NCBI RefSeq assembly: GCF_963669205.1
Contig: NZ_OY769915.1
Span: forward strand, 2,268,001-2,332,000
Length of the DNA: 64,000 nt
From: an uncultured Roseibium sp.
GTDB lineage: Bacteria > Pseudomonadota > Alphaproteobacteria > Rhizobiales > Stappiaceae
Reading direction: 5' to 3'
Made by a program: the position numbers and the translations under genes. The notes below the pieces were generated by a model. That model did not search any database, was not told the origin of the DNA, and saw only the letters and a program-made list of their open reading frames with translations. Shown here in pieces: positions 31,408-41,421 of this stretch (position 1 is its first letter; each line of letters opens with the position of its first letter).

Positions 31408-34400
31408 ATGTTTGTTTCATTCAACGTTTTCAACCCAGTCAATTTCTTCACGCCGCGCTTGAAAGAGCGCAGTTTCAAGGCTGTTGCGGCACCGTTCGTT
31501 CTCGCTGCAACGATCGCGATGGTTGCCACCGCCCACGCACAGGACCGGCGCATCGTGACGATCGATGATGCGGATTTCTTCGGCGGAGACTATCGCACCG
31601 TCAAGGATGTCGACCTGAACGGCTGCACCGCCGCCTGCCTTCAGGACAACCAGTGCCGCGCCTTCACGTTCAACACCTCCGCGGGCTGGTGTTTCCTCAA
31701 GTCGGATTTCGGTGAACTCCAGAGTTTCCAGGGCGCCATCGCGGGCCGCGTCGTCGAGGTTCAGGCGCCGCGCGCCGACGAAAGCGCTGATCGCAAGGCC
31801 GAGTTGGCCTTTGTGCCGCGCACACAGCTGGAAAGCGCGGAAACCTATTCGCAAAGCCTTGCAAATCTCAGAAGGACGACGCGAGCGACGGTCGAACAGC
31901 TGCGTGTGGAGGGACTTGCCGCCCTCAGGAACGGCAACGCGGCGCTTGCGGAAGCAGATTTTGCGCAGCTGATTGTTCTCGAACCGGCAGATTTTCAGGC
32001 CTGGACCCAGCTCGCCCTGGCCTTGCTGGCACAAAACCCGGACAGTTGGCAGGAAAAGGAAACCAAGCAGAAAAATGCGGTCTCGGCTGCAATCAACGCC
32101 TACCTGCGGTCCGTTACGCCGCAGGAGCAGGCTTACGCGCTGGACCTGCTCGGCAGCGCTCTGGTCCGCAGAAGCGAGTTCAAGCCGGCGATCAAGTCGC
32201 TGAGAGCGTCGCTCGCGCTTGGCGAAAATCCGGACCTGCGCCGCCGCTACGACGAGCTTGTCGCGCAGCACGGCTTCCGGATCGTCGATCACCAGGTGGA
32301 CTCCGACAGTACGGCGCCGCGGATCTGCCTTGTCTTCTCCCAGAAATTGCCGCTTGGAGAAGACCTCTCGCCCTATGTCACGGTCCGCGGTCCGACCACA
32401 TCCTCGATCGAAGCAGAGGGAACACAGATCTGTGCCGACGGCCTTGAACACGGTGCCCGCTATCAGGTCACCGCGCGCAGCGGACTGCCGGCGGCAGACG
32501 GCGAGAAGCTGGAGAAGACGTCGGAGCTGTCGATCTACGTGAAGGACCGGTCGCCGTCGGTTCACTTCCTGAGCCGTTCCTATGTCCTGCCCTCGGGCGG
32601 CAACCCGACGATCCCGATCGTTTCGGTGAATACCAGTGAAGTAGAGACCACGATCTATCGTGTCGGCAACCGGTCGGTCGCCGATGTGCTTCGCGACAAC
32701 AGGTTCTTGCGCCAGCTCGATCCGTGGCAGGCGGATCGCATTCAGGACGAACTGGGCGAGAAGGTCTGGTCAGGCATCCTTGAAACGCAGAACCCGCTCA
32801 ATCTGGATGTCACGACGGCCTTTCCGGTCGCCGACACGGGCATTGACCTCAAACCCGGCATCTACGCGCTGACGGCCCGGTCGAAACTGGACGTCAGGAA
32901 CCGCTGGGGAACGCTTGCGACCCAGTGGTTTCTCGTGTCCGATCTTGGGCTGACCGCGCTCAGCGGTGACAACGGCATCGCTGCAAATGTCCGATCGCTC
33001 GCATCTGCGGAAGCCCTTGAAGGCGTGACGGTCAGATTGCTGGCCGTGAACAATGACATACTCGGTGAAACCGCCACAAATCAGGATGGGTTTGCCGAAT
33101 TCGAGGCCGGTCTGACACGCGGACGGGGCGGATCCGCGCCGGGCGTGCTGATTGCCGAGACCGCCGGGGGGGACTATTCGTTCCTCGACTTGCGCAAACC
33201 GGCTTTTGACCTGTCAGACCGTGGCGTCGAGGGCCGCACGGCGCCGGGACCTCTGGATGTCTTCGCCTGGACCGACCGGGGCATCTACAAGGCCGGTGAA
33301 ACGGTGCACGCGCAGGCGCTTCTGCGCAATTCCAAAGCCGTCGCCCAGGAAAATTTCCCGCTGACCTTTGTGTTCAACCGTCCCGATGGTGTGGAACATG
33401 CACGCTTCACCGTCTCCGATGCCGGGCTGGGCGGACATCTGCAGGATCTTGACCTTGGGGCATCTGCGCAGCAGGGCATTTGGTCGTGGCAGATATTTGC
33501 AGATCCGAAGGGCCGTGCGCTGGCCCAGGAAACCTTCCTTGTAGAGGACTACCAGCCCGAGCGCGTCGATTTCGAGCTTGAATCCCGGGCTTCAGCCTTC
33601 AGCAGAACGTCGCCGACACCCGTGTCGCTGGAGGCGAAGTTCCTGTACGGGTCGCCTGCCAGCGGCCAGACACTCGAAGGTGACGTGATCGTGCGTCCGG
33701 TGCGAACGATGACGGACCATCCGGGTTTTGTCTTCGGGCTCGAAAGCGAAGAAACCTATTCGCGCCGCGGTGAAATTCCGTCCGGCCTCAAGACCGACGG
33801 GGAGGGCAGGCTGAGTTTCGATGTTGCCATGCCCGCATTGCCTGAGACGACCGCCCTTTATGACGGCACGCTTGTCGCGCGCCTCGTCGAGGCCGGCGGA
33901 CGCTATGTCGAGCGCGACCTCGAACTTCCGGTTGCCCTTGACGGGCCGCGCATCGGCATCAAGGCGGCATTCGACGGCGGCGTCGACGAAGGTGGACCGG
34001 CCGCCTTTTCGATCATTACCGTCGGCGCGGACGGCAAGCAGATTGGCGCGTCCGGGCTGACCTGGACACTTTCAAAGGTCAACCGCAGGTACCAGTGGTA
34101 CCGGCTCGACGGGCGCTGGTCCTTCGAACCGATCACGACCTCGCAGCGTGTTGCCGGCGGTGACCTCGAAACGTCGGCAGCAAGTCCCGCCACGCTTTCG
34201 CTGCCGGTCGAGTGGGGTGAGTACCGGCTTGATATCAAGGGCAGCGGGGCGCTCCAGACAGCAACGAGCGTCTCCTTCAATGCCGGCTGGTACTCGGCGG
34301 ACGCGAGCAGCGACACGCCGGACTATCTCGATGTCGGTCTGGACAAGGCCAGCTATCGGCCGGGCGAAGTTGCGAAACTGCGCCTCAAGCCGCAGATGGC

Positions 34401-36945
34401 AGGCATCGCCGTTGTGAACGTGGTCGCCGGCGGGTTGCTCGCAAGCCAGAGCGTCGAAGTTTCCGCCGCAGAAACCGAAGTCGAAATCCCGGTCAGCGAT
34501 GATTGGGGGGCGGGTGCCTATATCACGGCCAGTCTGTACCGGCCGATGGATATCGACCAGAAACGCATGCCGTCCCGGTCTGTGGGACTGTCCTGGTTGC
34601 AGGTCGATCCCGGCGACCGGGCCATTGACGTCGACGTCTCCGCGCCAGGCCGTATCCTTCCGGAAACAACGCTCGACGTGCCCATCAGGCTTGCCAATCT
34701 TCAGGCCGGAACAAAAGCCTATCTGACCGTGGCCGCCGTCGATGTCGGCATCCTGAACCTGACCGACTACGAGACGCCGAACCCGGATGGGTGGTACTTC
34801 GGCCAGCGCCGGCTCGGAACGGACATCCGGGACCTTTACGGACAGCTCATCGACAGGATGGCCGGCACGGCCGGCCGGGTCAGGTCCGGCGGGGATGCCA
34901 TGTCGCTCCGCCTCGATTCGCCGCCTCCCGACGAGGAACCCGTGGCGCTGTTTTCCGGGCTTGTCGAGGTCGGACCCGACGGTGAGGCTTCGGTTTCGTT
35001 CGATATACCGGCATTCAACGGCGCCCTGAAACTGATGGTGGTTGCCTGGACAGCCGACGGTGTCGGACACGCGGAGCAGGAAGTGGAAGTGCGCTCGCCC
35101 GTGGTGATGACGGCAAGCGCGCCCGCATTCCTCGCGCCGGGCGACGTTTCGCGAATCGCGATCGAGATCGACAATGTTGATGGCGCAACCGGGACTTATG
35201 AACTGGAAGTCTCGGCGGCGGACGGCCTCACGGTTGACAATGCACCGAGACAGGTGCGGAGCCTGGACATCGAAAACGGAGACAAGTCTCTGGTGCTTCT
35301 GCCGGTTAGTGCGGGCGGCGCGACCGGCAAAAGCGAGCTGGTTGCAGCCCTGACCGGCCCGGACGGCGCAAGCTTCGTCAAGCGGATAGGGCTCGATGTC
35401 AGGGATACCCAGCCGGAAACCGTGCGCCGGTCCTCGGTCCAACTGGCCGCAGGCGGGCGTTTGACCCTGAGCAGCGACAGTTTCGACGGTCTGAAAGCTT
35501 CGACTGTCGACGTGACCCTCACGGCCGGCGGTGCTGCCAGCATCGACCTTGCAGGTCTTCTCGCGGCCCTCGACCGGTATCCCTACGGATGCACAGAACA
35601 GACAACAAGCCGCGCGCTGCCACTGCTCTACCTGAGCGAGGTTGCCGAGAGTGCTGGCCTGGGCGGCGACGATGCCATACGCGAACGTGTCGTCAAGGCA
35701 ATCGCCGCGGTTCTGGCCAACCAGGCCTCGTCCGGCGATTTCGGTTTGTGGAACAGCTATGGCGGCGGCGACACGTGGCTGTCCGCCTACGTGACCGACT
35801 TCCTGACCCGTGCGCGCGAAAAGGGATATAAAGTTCCCGATCTCGCCTTCACGACCGCCCTGGACAATCTTGAAAACCGGCTGTCCTACGCCTCCGATTT
35901 TAAAAATGGCGGGGAAGATATCGCCTACGCGCTCTACGTGCTCGCCAGAAACGGCCGGGCGTCCATGGGTGACCTGCGCTACTATCTCGACGCAAAGCTG
36001 CAGGATTTTGCAACGCCGCTTGCCAAGGCGCAGGTCGCCGCCGGTCTCTCTCTGTATGGCGAGAGGGAACGGGCCTCGATCGGGTTCTCCGCCGCGCTTG
36101 CAGATCTCCCGCGCGATACGTCCACTACCTTCAGGGATGATTACGGGTCGCGCCTGCGCGACAGTGCCGCCGTCACCGATTATGTGGTCACGGCGTCAGC
36201 GGGCACACGGCTCGAGGACGAGGCCGTTGATCGGCTGGAAGAGGCCCAGGGTCAGACGCCGAACCGCTCGACCCAGGACATGGCCTGGCTGCTTCTGGCG
36301 GCGAACGCGCTCAACCAGTCGGCCGAGGAGGCGCGCATTTCGGTTGCCGGGGCGGAAACGCCGGGGCGCCTTGCCTGGTCGCTGACGGGATCCGAGATTG
36401 CCGGTTCACCCGTCGAGGTCGTCAACAATGGCACCGCTGCAACGGATCTGCTTGTCTCCGTTTCCGGGCAGCCCGTTGTTCCCGAACCTGCGGGTGGGCG
36501 CGACTATTCGATCGAACGCACGATTTACGATCTGGACGGCAACCCGGTCGATCCTGCGGCGGTTCCCGTGAATACCCGTCTCGCGGTTGTTGTGACCGTA
36601 CGCGCTCTCACGGGCCAGCCCGGGCGGTTGATGGTGGTTGATCGCTTGCCTGCTGGCCTGGCGATCGACAACCCGCGCCTGGTGAGGTCCGGCGATATCG
36701 GCGGGCTCTCGTTCCTTTCAACGGTTGATTCGCCCGAACATGCGGCTTTCTACGAAGACCGGTTCGAGGTTGCCGTGGATCAGAATCGTCAAAGCGGGGA
36801 GGAACTGACCTTTGCCTACCTGGCGCGCGCCGCGACGCCGGGTACGTTCGCGCATCCTCCGGCGTCGGTTGAAGACATGTATCTGCCAAACCGCAGAGCG
36901 ATCACCGCGACGTCCAGCTTCACCGTGCTTGGACCGACCCGGTAA
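31408..36945 (+). CDS. Bacterial alpha-2-macroglobulin with N-terminal PAN domain
   Basis: Secreted or periplasmic protease trap of 1845 residues. A signal peptide ends at TAHA (about residue 44). A PAN/apple-like domain follows (DVDLNGCTAACLQDNQCRAFTFN...GWCFL, about 60-110), then an alpha-helical TPR-like stretch (about 140-290) and the MG-domain array. The thioester motif is present as C1395-T-E-Q1398 in PYGCTEQTT, so covalent trapping is possible. It lacks a lipobox, unlike E. coli YfhM. The gene is 8 bp upstream of pbpC; this pairing recurs widely and suggests defence or repair of the envelope. The ATG follows GGGAGGAC. Confidence 0.93.
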   Translation: MFVSFNVFNPVNFFTPRLKERSFKAVAAPFVLAATIAMVATAHAQDRRIVTIDDADFFGGDYRTVKDVDLNGCTAACLQDNQCRAFTFNTSAGWCFLKSDFGELQSFQGAIAGRVVEVQAPRADESADRKAELAFVPRTQLESAETYSQSLANLRRTTRATVEQLRVEGLAALRNGNAALAEADFAQLIVLEPADFQAWTQLALALLAQNPDSWQEKETKQKNAVSAAINAYLRSVTPQEQAYALDLLGSALVRRSEFKPAIKSLRASLALGENPDLRRRYDELVAQHGFRIVDHQVDSDSTAPRICLVFSQKLPLGEDLSPYVTVRGPTTSSIEAEGTQICADGLEHGARYQVTARSGLPAADGEKLEKTSELSIYVKDRSPSVHFLSRSYVLPSGGNPTIPIVSVNTSEVETTIYRVGNRSVADVLRDNRFLRQLDPWQADRIQDELGEKVWSGILETQNPLNLDVTTAFPVADTGIDLKPGIYALTARSKLDVRNRWGTLATQWFLVSDLGLTALSGDNGIAANVRSLASAEALEGVTVRLLAVNNDILGETATNQDGFAEFEAGLTRGRGGSAPGVLIAETAGGDYSFLDLRKPAFDLSDRGVEGRTAPGPLDVFAWTDRGIYKAGETVHAQALLRNSKAVAQENFPLTFVFNRPDGVEHARFTVSDAGLGGHLQDLDLGASAQQGIWSWQIFADPKGRALAQETFLVEDYQPERVDFELESRASAFSRTSPTPVSLEAKFLYGSPASGQTLEGDVIVRPVRTMTDHPGFVFGLESEETYSRRGEIPSGLKTDGEGRLSFDVAMPALPETTALYDGTLVARLVEAGGRYVERDLELPVALDGPRIGIKAAFDGGVDEGGPAAFSIITVGADGKQIGASGLTWTLSKVNRRYQWYRLDGRWSFEPITTSQRVAGGDLETSAASPATLSLPVEWGEYRLDIKGSGALQTATSVSFNAGWYSADASSDTPDYLDVGLDKASYRPGEVAKLRLKPQMAGIAVVNVVAGGLLASQSVEVSAAETEVEIPVSDDWGAGAYITASLYRPMDIDQKRMPSRSVGLSWLQVDPGDRAIDVDVSAPGRILPETTLDVPIRLANLQAGTKAYLTVAAVDVGILNLTDYETPNPDGWYFGQRRLGTDIRDLYGQLIDRMAGTAGRVRSGGDAMSLRLDSPPPDEEPVALFSGLVEVGPDGEASVSFDIPAFNGALKLMVVAWTADGVGHAEQEVEVRSPVVMTASAPAFLAPGDVSRIAIEIDNVDGATGTYELEVSAADGLTVDNAPRQVRSLDIENGDKSLVLLPVSAGGATGKSELVAALTGPDGASFVKRIGLDVRDTQPETVRRSSVQLAAGGRLTLSSDSFDGLKASTVDVTLTAGGAASIDLAGLLAALDRYPYGCTEQTTSRALPLLYLSEVAESAGLGGDDAIRERVVKAIAAVLANQASSGDFGLWNSYGGGDTWLSAYVTDFLTRAREKGYKVPDLAFTTALDNLENRLSYASDFKNGGEDIAYALYVLARNGRASMGDLRYYLDAKLQDFATPLAKAQVAAGLSLYGERERASIGFSAALADLPRDTSTTFRDDYGSRLRDSAAVTDYVVTASAGTRLEDEAVDRLEEAQGQTPNRSTQDMAWLLLAANALNQSAEEARISVAGAETPGRLAWSLTGSEIAGSPVEVVNNGTAATDLLVSVSGQPVVPEPAGGRDYSIERTIYDLDGNPVDPAAVPVNTRLAVVVTVRALTGQPGRLMVVDRLPAGLAIDNPRLVRSGDIGGLSFLSTVDSPEHAAFYEDRFEVAVDQNRQSGEELTFAYLARAATPGTFAHPPASVEDMYLPNRRAITATSSFTVLGPTR

Positions 36946-36953
36946 GGCCCGGC

Positions 36954-39086
36954 ATGCTGAAGCGATTGCGGCACAGGAAGTTGCTGAAGTACCGGCGAAC
37001 GCTCGCCGTCGCCGGTCTTTTCTGCGCCGTGTCTTCCGCATTGGCGGCGTGGAAGGTTCATGGCGACTACTCGTCTTTGCCCGAACCGCCCGCTGTTGCG
37101 GACCTGCCGCTCTCGGTCGTTGTCCTTGACCGCGACGATCGTCTGCTGAGGGCCTTTGTCAGCGACGATGACAAATGGCGGCTGCCGGTGGAACTGAATG
37201 ACATTGATCCGCTCTATTTCGACATGCTGCTTGCTTTCGAGGACAAGCGCTTCTTCGAGCATGGCGGCATTGATGCGCGTGCGCTTCTGCGGTCTGCCGC
37301 TCACAGCGTGCGCGCGGGGCGCATCGTGTCGGGAGGCTCGACGCTGACAATGCAGGTCGCCCGCCTGCTTGAGGAAAAGCCGACAAAGAGTGTTCGGCGT
37401 AAATACGAGCAGATCCTGCGCGCCATCCAGCTTGAGGAGACGTTCACGAAGGAAGATATCCTTCGTCTCTATGTCATGCGCGCTCCCTTCGGCGGAAACC
37501 TGGAGGGCGTGCGGGCGGCGAGCCTGACATGGTTCGGCAAGGAACCCGGACGCCTGACGGCCGCCGAAGCGGCATTGCTCGTCGCGTTGCCGCAAAGTCC
37601 GGAAACGCGCAGGCCCGACAGGTTCGCCGAAAATGCGCGTGCGGCGCGCGATCGCGTTCTCGCCGTTGCGGCATCCCTAGGCGTCGTTTCGCAGGCCGAA
37701 GCGGTATCTGCGTCTGCGGAACCGGTGCGAACGCGTCGCTACGCAATGCCGTTGATCGCGCCCCATGAGAGCCGGCACGCACGGAAGAATGCACCGGAGA
37801 AGGCCGCGCATCGGCTCACTCTGGACAGGGACTTGCAGGCAAGGCTTGAGGCGCAGGCGCGGCGGCGCGTCGCCGACTTTGCAGTGCCGGTCTCGCTCGC
37901 CCTTGTGGTCGCCGATCACGCCAGCGGCGAAATCCTGGCAAGGATTGGGGCGCCAGATCTCCTCGACGAGGCGCGGTTGGGACACATTGACATGACGCGC
38001 GCGGTCCGGTCCCCGGGGTCGACCCTCAAGCCGTTCATCTACGGGCTGGCCTTCGAGGAGGGGATCGGTGTCCCTGAAAGCCTGATAGCGGACAGACCGG
38101 TCAGCTTTGGCGGCTATCGTCCGACAAACTTCGATCGCGCCTATCAGGGCACCGTCACGCTTCGCGAAGCGCTTCAGCTCTCCCTGAACACGCCGGCGGT
38201 GCAGTTGCTGGAGGCTGTCGGCCCGGCAAGACTCATGTCGCGTCTCAGGCGGGCCGGTGTCCGTCCGGTCCTCGACAGGAGAAAATCCGCCGGGCTGGCC
38301 GTCAGTCTGGGCGGGCTCGGGCTTACGTTGGGCGAGTTGACCCGGGCCTATGCTGCGCTCGCAAGGGGAGGTGAGAAATCCCGTCTGTCGGCTTGCCGCG
38401 ACGCATGTCCCGAAGAGCCTGACGGCAAGTCCGGCAGACGCGTGCTTTCTGAAAAAGCTGCAGTGATGGTGAGCGATGTCCTGATCGGCATGCCGCAGCC
38501 GAGAAGCGCACAGGCGCACCACATCGCCTACAAGACCGGAACCTCATACGGCTACAGGGATGCATGGGCGGTCGGATATGACGGCCGTTTCGTCGCGGCG
38601 GTCTGGGTCGGGCGGCCCGACGGGTCTCCTGTTCCCGGGCAGACGGGGCAAAAAACGGCCGTGCCGATTCTCCACGAAGTCTTTCAGAAGCTCGGTCCGA
38701 ACCGGGAAACCCTGCCGGCCTATCCTGCGGCTGTCAGTGCGCTGCTAGATGGTGCGGTGCCCATATCCTTGCGATACGCGCGGACACGGGCAAGCCGCGC
38801 CGCTGACCGCATGGAGGACAAGTTGTCGATCTCCTATCCTCCCCCGGGAGCAGAGCTGGATCTGGGTTTTGGCGCGGGTTTGGGGGGGCTTGAGGTGGCA
38901 CAACCCATTGTCGTGAAATTCAAAGGCGGGACGGGCCCTTACGCGATTCTCGTCAATGGCCGGCCGCATCGCCTGGATGCGTTGCAGAATCAACTTGTCT
39001 GGCAACCGGAAGCGCCAGGTTACGCAAACGTGACGATCCTCGACGCGATTGGCGGAAGTGCATCTGTTTCGTTTATGATGCGTTAA
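36954..39086 (+). CDS. pbpC: Penicillin-binding protein 1C
   Basis: Bifunctional peptidoglycan synthase of 710 residues. It has an N-terminal membrane anchor (TLAVAGLFCAVSSALAA), a GT51 glycosyltransferase domain with catalytic Glu96 in AFEDKRFFEHGG, and a transpeptidase domain with SxxK at S356-T-L-K359 and KTGTSYG. It ends with the PbpC-type C-terminal domain (about 620-710). It polymerises and cross-links glycan strands in the periplasm and is thought to act with the preceding alpha-2-macroglobulin at damaged wall. It is followed by an AT-rich gap. Confidence 0.94.
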   Translation: MLKRLRHRKLLKYRRTLAVAGLFCAVSSALAAWKVHGDYSSLPEPPAVADLPLSVVVLDRDDRLLRAFVSDDDKWRLPVELNDIDPLYFDMLLAFEDKRFFEHGGIDARALLRSAAHSVRAGRIVSGGSTLTMQVARLLEEKPTKSVRRKYEQILRAIQLEETFTKEDILRLYVMRAPFGGNLEGVRAASLTWFGKEPGRLTAAEAALLVALPQSPETRRPDRFAENARAARDRVLAVAASLGVVSQAEAVSASAEPVRTRRYAMPLIAPHESRHARKNAPEKAAHRLTLDRDLQARLEAQARRRVADFAVPVSLALVVADHASGEILARIGAPDLLDEARLGHIDMTRAVRSPGSTLKPFIYGLAFEEGIGVPESLIADRPVSFGGYRPTNFDRAYQGTVTLREALQLSLNTPAVQLLEAVGPARLMSRLRRAGVRPVLDRRKSAGLAVSLGGLGLTLGELTRAYAALARGGEKSRLSACRDACPEEPDGKSGRRVLSEKAAVMVSDVLIGMPQPRSAQAHHIAYKTGTSYGYRDAWAVGYDGRFVAAVWVGRPDGSPVPGQTGQKTAVPILHEVFQKLGPNRETLPAYPAAVSALLDGAVPISLRYARTRASRAADRMEDKLSISYPPPGAELDLGFGAGLGGLEVAQPIVVKFKGGTGPYAILVNGRPHRLDALQNQLVWQPEAPGYANVTILDAIGGSASVSFMMR

Positions 39087-39753
39087 ATATCTGAAATATC
39101 GAACAAATTACATCCTTTGAATCTGGCTGGCAACATGGGTCGCAGGTGCAATCCGCGGCCAGGAGGGCGTATCCGCACGCATTCTGAAAAACGAACTTAA
39201 GGTAACTGAAAGTAATAATTGCTCGCGCATTGCGCGCAGGTCGATTGCGTAAGCATAATATAGAATAAAAAACGAATTTGTCGTCAAAAGAAAAAACTAT
39301 TATTTTTTAAAGGTATTTAAAATAGACGTATAAGGCAAAATTTTATACTAAATATACAAAATATTATACTTTTGTGACGGTCTAGGCTTGTCAAATACAA
39401 CCTGAAGATTCGCAAACGATGATTGTAATTTGCAATCTGGAGCATTCTACGTAAAATCGGCAGAATTCTGCCATATTTTGAAATATGGAATCGAAAAACG
39501 ATAAAAAACAGTAACTTATCTTGTTGCCAAAATAACACATCCCGCTTGAGTTGTGCAACCTTAGCATGTTTTTGGCTTGAATTCGTGAGAGGGGTTTGGT
39601 TTTAAAGATGTCGCGATAACGAGTATTCGTTTTAGAAAACAATTCAAATGATGAGCAATCGAGTTGTTTTTCTAAAAAATCGCGGGGGTAGACCTTGTCA
39701 CGTCATTTTGGGCGGGGTGAGGCTCTAATTGAAATGACTGTTTGGAGGTCAAA
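39087..39753. other. AT-rich intergenic region upstream of the first porin
   Basis: These 667 bp are far richer in A and T than the surroundings, especially 39190-39690, with runs such as TATTATTTTTTAAA and many TATA-like stretches. Short frames on the minus strand look like chance products of stop-poor AT tracts. It most likely holds the porin promoter and regulatory sites, and possibly a small RNA; none can be assigned from sequence alone. A 28-base leader just before the porin ATG is shared with the second porin. Confidence 0.6.
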
Positions 39754-40959
39754 ATGAAACTCAAGGGCTTGATGCTCGGCGTGGCAGCTGCTGCTACCGC
39801 TACAACCGCTCAGGCGGCCGATCTTCCGGTTGCTCCGGAGCCGGTCGACTACGTTCGCGTCTGTGACGCCTACGGTTCTCGCTTCTACTACATCCCGGGC
39901 ACCGAAACCTGCCTGCGCGTTGGTGGCCGTCTGCGTACGCAGTTCGTTGTCAACAACGTTCTGGACGACGGCAACTGGGCCAACCGTGACCAGGACGGCT
40001 ATGACTGGCTGACGCGCGGTTACGCTTACCTCGATGCCCGTAATGCGACCGAATTCGGCACCCTGCGTGCATATGTCGGCCTGCGCATGGACATCACCAA
40101 TGGTGAGAGCGGCTTCAAGCTGGACGCTGGTTACATCCAGTGGGGCGGCCTGACAGCTGGTTACCTCGGTTCCAACTTCAACATCTACACCGGTCAGGTG
40201 TTCATGGGTGTTGTCACTCGTGACTGGTCCGACTCCACGGTCAACCAGCTCGCTTACACCGCGGCCTTCGGCAACGGCTTCTCCGCAACGCTGGCTCTCG
40301 AAGACCGCTCCGGTCGTGAAGTCGGCGACTACGGCGGAACGCGCATGCCTGACATCGTTGCTGCTCTCGGCGTATCCCAGGGCTGGGGTTCTGCACAGCT
40401 GTCCGGTGCCCTTCACCAGGTTTACCCGGATGCAGCCTTCAACAGCACAAACGCTTCTGGCGATGAAGACAGCCTCGGCTGGGCAATCGGCGCTGGTGTG
40501 AACGTCAACCTGCCGTTCGCCAACTCCGGTTCCAACATCTACTTCCAGGGCTTCTACGCTGACGGCGCGCTGTCCTACATCGGTAACGGCATCACCGGCA
40601 TCTCGGTGATCAGCAGCACGACCGGTGCAACGCTTGGCTCCGTATCCGACTACGGCGGAAACGGCGACAAGAGCTCGGGTTACTCCCTGTCTGCCGGTCT
40701 TTATGTCCAGGCTACTCCGACCATCGGTCTTGCAGTTGACGGTTCTTATGCACACGTCGACCAGGACGATGTGATCGGCACCACCGATGGCGACATCGAC
40801 CGTTGGGCAATTGATGGTTCCGTACAGTGGCAGCCGGTTTCCGGTTTCGTCATGGGTGCTGACATCGGTTACTCCAACACCAGCGCCGACATCTCTGGTG
40901 TAGACATTGACGATCTCGACGAACTCAAATTCGGTGTTCGTATGCAGCGCACATTCTAA
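39754..40959 (+). CDS. Outer-membrane porin (Omp2/Porin_2 family), first copy
   Basis: Outer-membrane general porin of 401 residues. A signal peptide (MKLKGLMLGVAAAATATTAQA) precedes the Porin_2 start ADLPVAPEPVDYVRVCDAYG and the IPGTETCLRVGGRLRTQF strand; the two Cys (VCDAYG, ETCLRV) probably form the family disulfide. The protein ends in Phe (MQRTF), the outer-membrane sorting signal. It is a tandem paralogue of the next porin, identical over long stretches and differing mainly in predicted surface loops. GGAGG precedes the ATG by seven bases, and a hairpin terminator follows. Confidence 0.93.
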   Translation: MKLKGLMLGVAAAATATTAQAADLPVAPEPVDYVRVCDAYGSRFYYIPGTETCLRVGGRLRTQFVVNNVLDDGNWANRDQDGYDWLTRGYAYLDARNATEFGTLRAYVGLRMDITNGESGFKLDAGYIQWGGLTAGYLGSNFNIYTGQVFMGVVTRDWSDSTVNQLAYTAAFGNGFSATLALEDRSGREVGDYGGTRMPDIVAALGVSQGWGSAQLSGALHQVYPDAAFNSTNASGDEDSLGWAIGAGVNVNLPFANSGSNIYFQGFYADGALSYIGNGITGISVISSTTGATLGSVSDYGGNGDKSSGYSLSAGLYVQATPTIGLAVDGSYAHVDQDDVIGTTDGDIDRWAIDGSVQWQPVSGFVMGADIGYSNTSADISGVDIDDLDELKFGVRMQRTF

Positions 40960-41421
40960 TCTAACGGTTAGAATCCTGACTGAGAGTTTCTGAACTCCGG
41001 TCAGTCATGCGGCCCGGCAGGCTCCAATCTGCTGGGCCGTCTCCTTTTCGGATTTGTCGATTCTCAGACCACCTTTTGCGGTGACTCGCGCCTGCCGCGC
41101 CAAACGAAAGCGTCGTTTTGTGCCGCTAGGAGAGGCTCTAGAGCGCTCATTTCCTAACAGTTTCTAAAGATCTCCCCCAATTTTGTGACATTCGCGCAAC
41201 ACCGGTTTTTGAAAACAGCGCTCGGGCAGGGTCGAACACGTATTCGATGTTGAACCGCCAATGCGGATGCGTATGGTCATGGTGCGAGCGGCTTCGAGCC
41301 GCACTGGTTTGCATGCCACGGACATCCAACCTCCGATCGGAAGCAAACGCAGAATTAATTCGCGGGGACAAATGGCGCTTCTGTTTTAGTGCCAATTGAA
41401 ATGACTGATTGGAGGTCAGAA
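40960..41421. other. Spacer between the two porin genes
   Basis: The first porin's terminator lies at 41010-41048. The remaining 370 bp hold no credible gene and should carry the second porin's own promoter. The last 30 bases before the second ATG (ATTGAAATGACTGATTGGAG and onward) match those before the first porin almost exactly. Confidence 0.6.
41010..41048 (+). terminator. Rho-independent terminator of the first porin
   Basis: An 11 bp stem, CGGCCCGGCAG (41010-41020) with CTGCTGGGCCG (41029-41039), has one G-U pair and an 8-base loop, followed by TCTCCTTTT. Confidence 0.8.
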
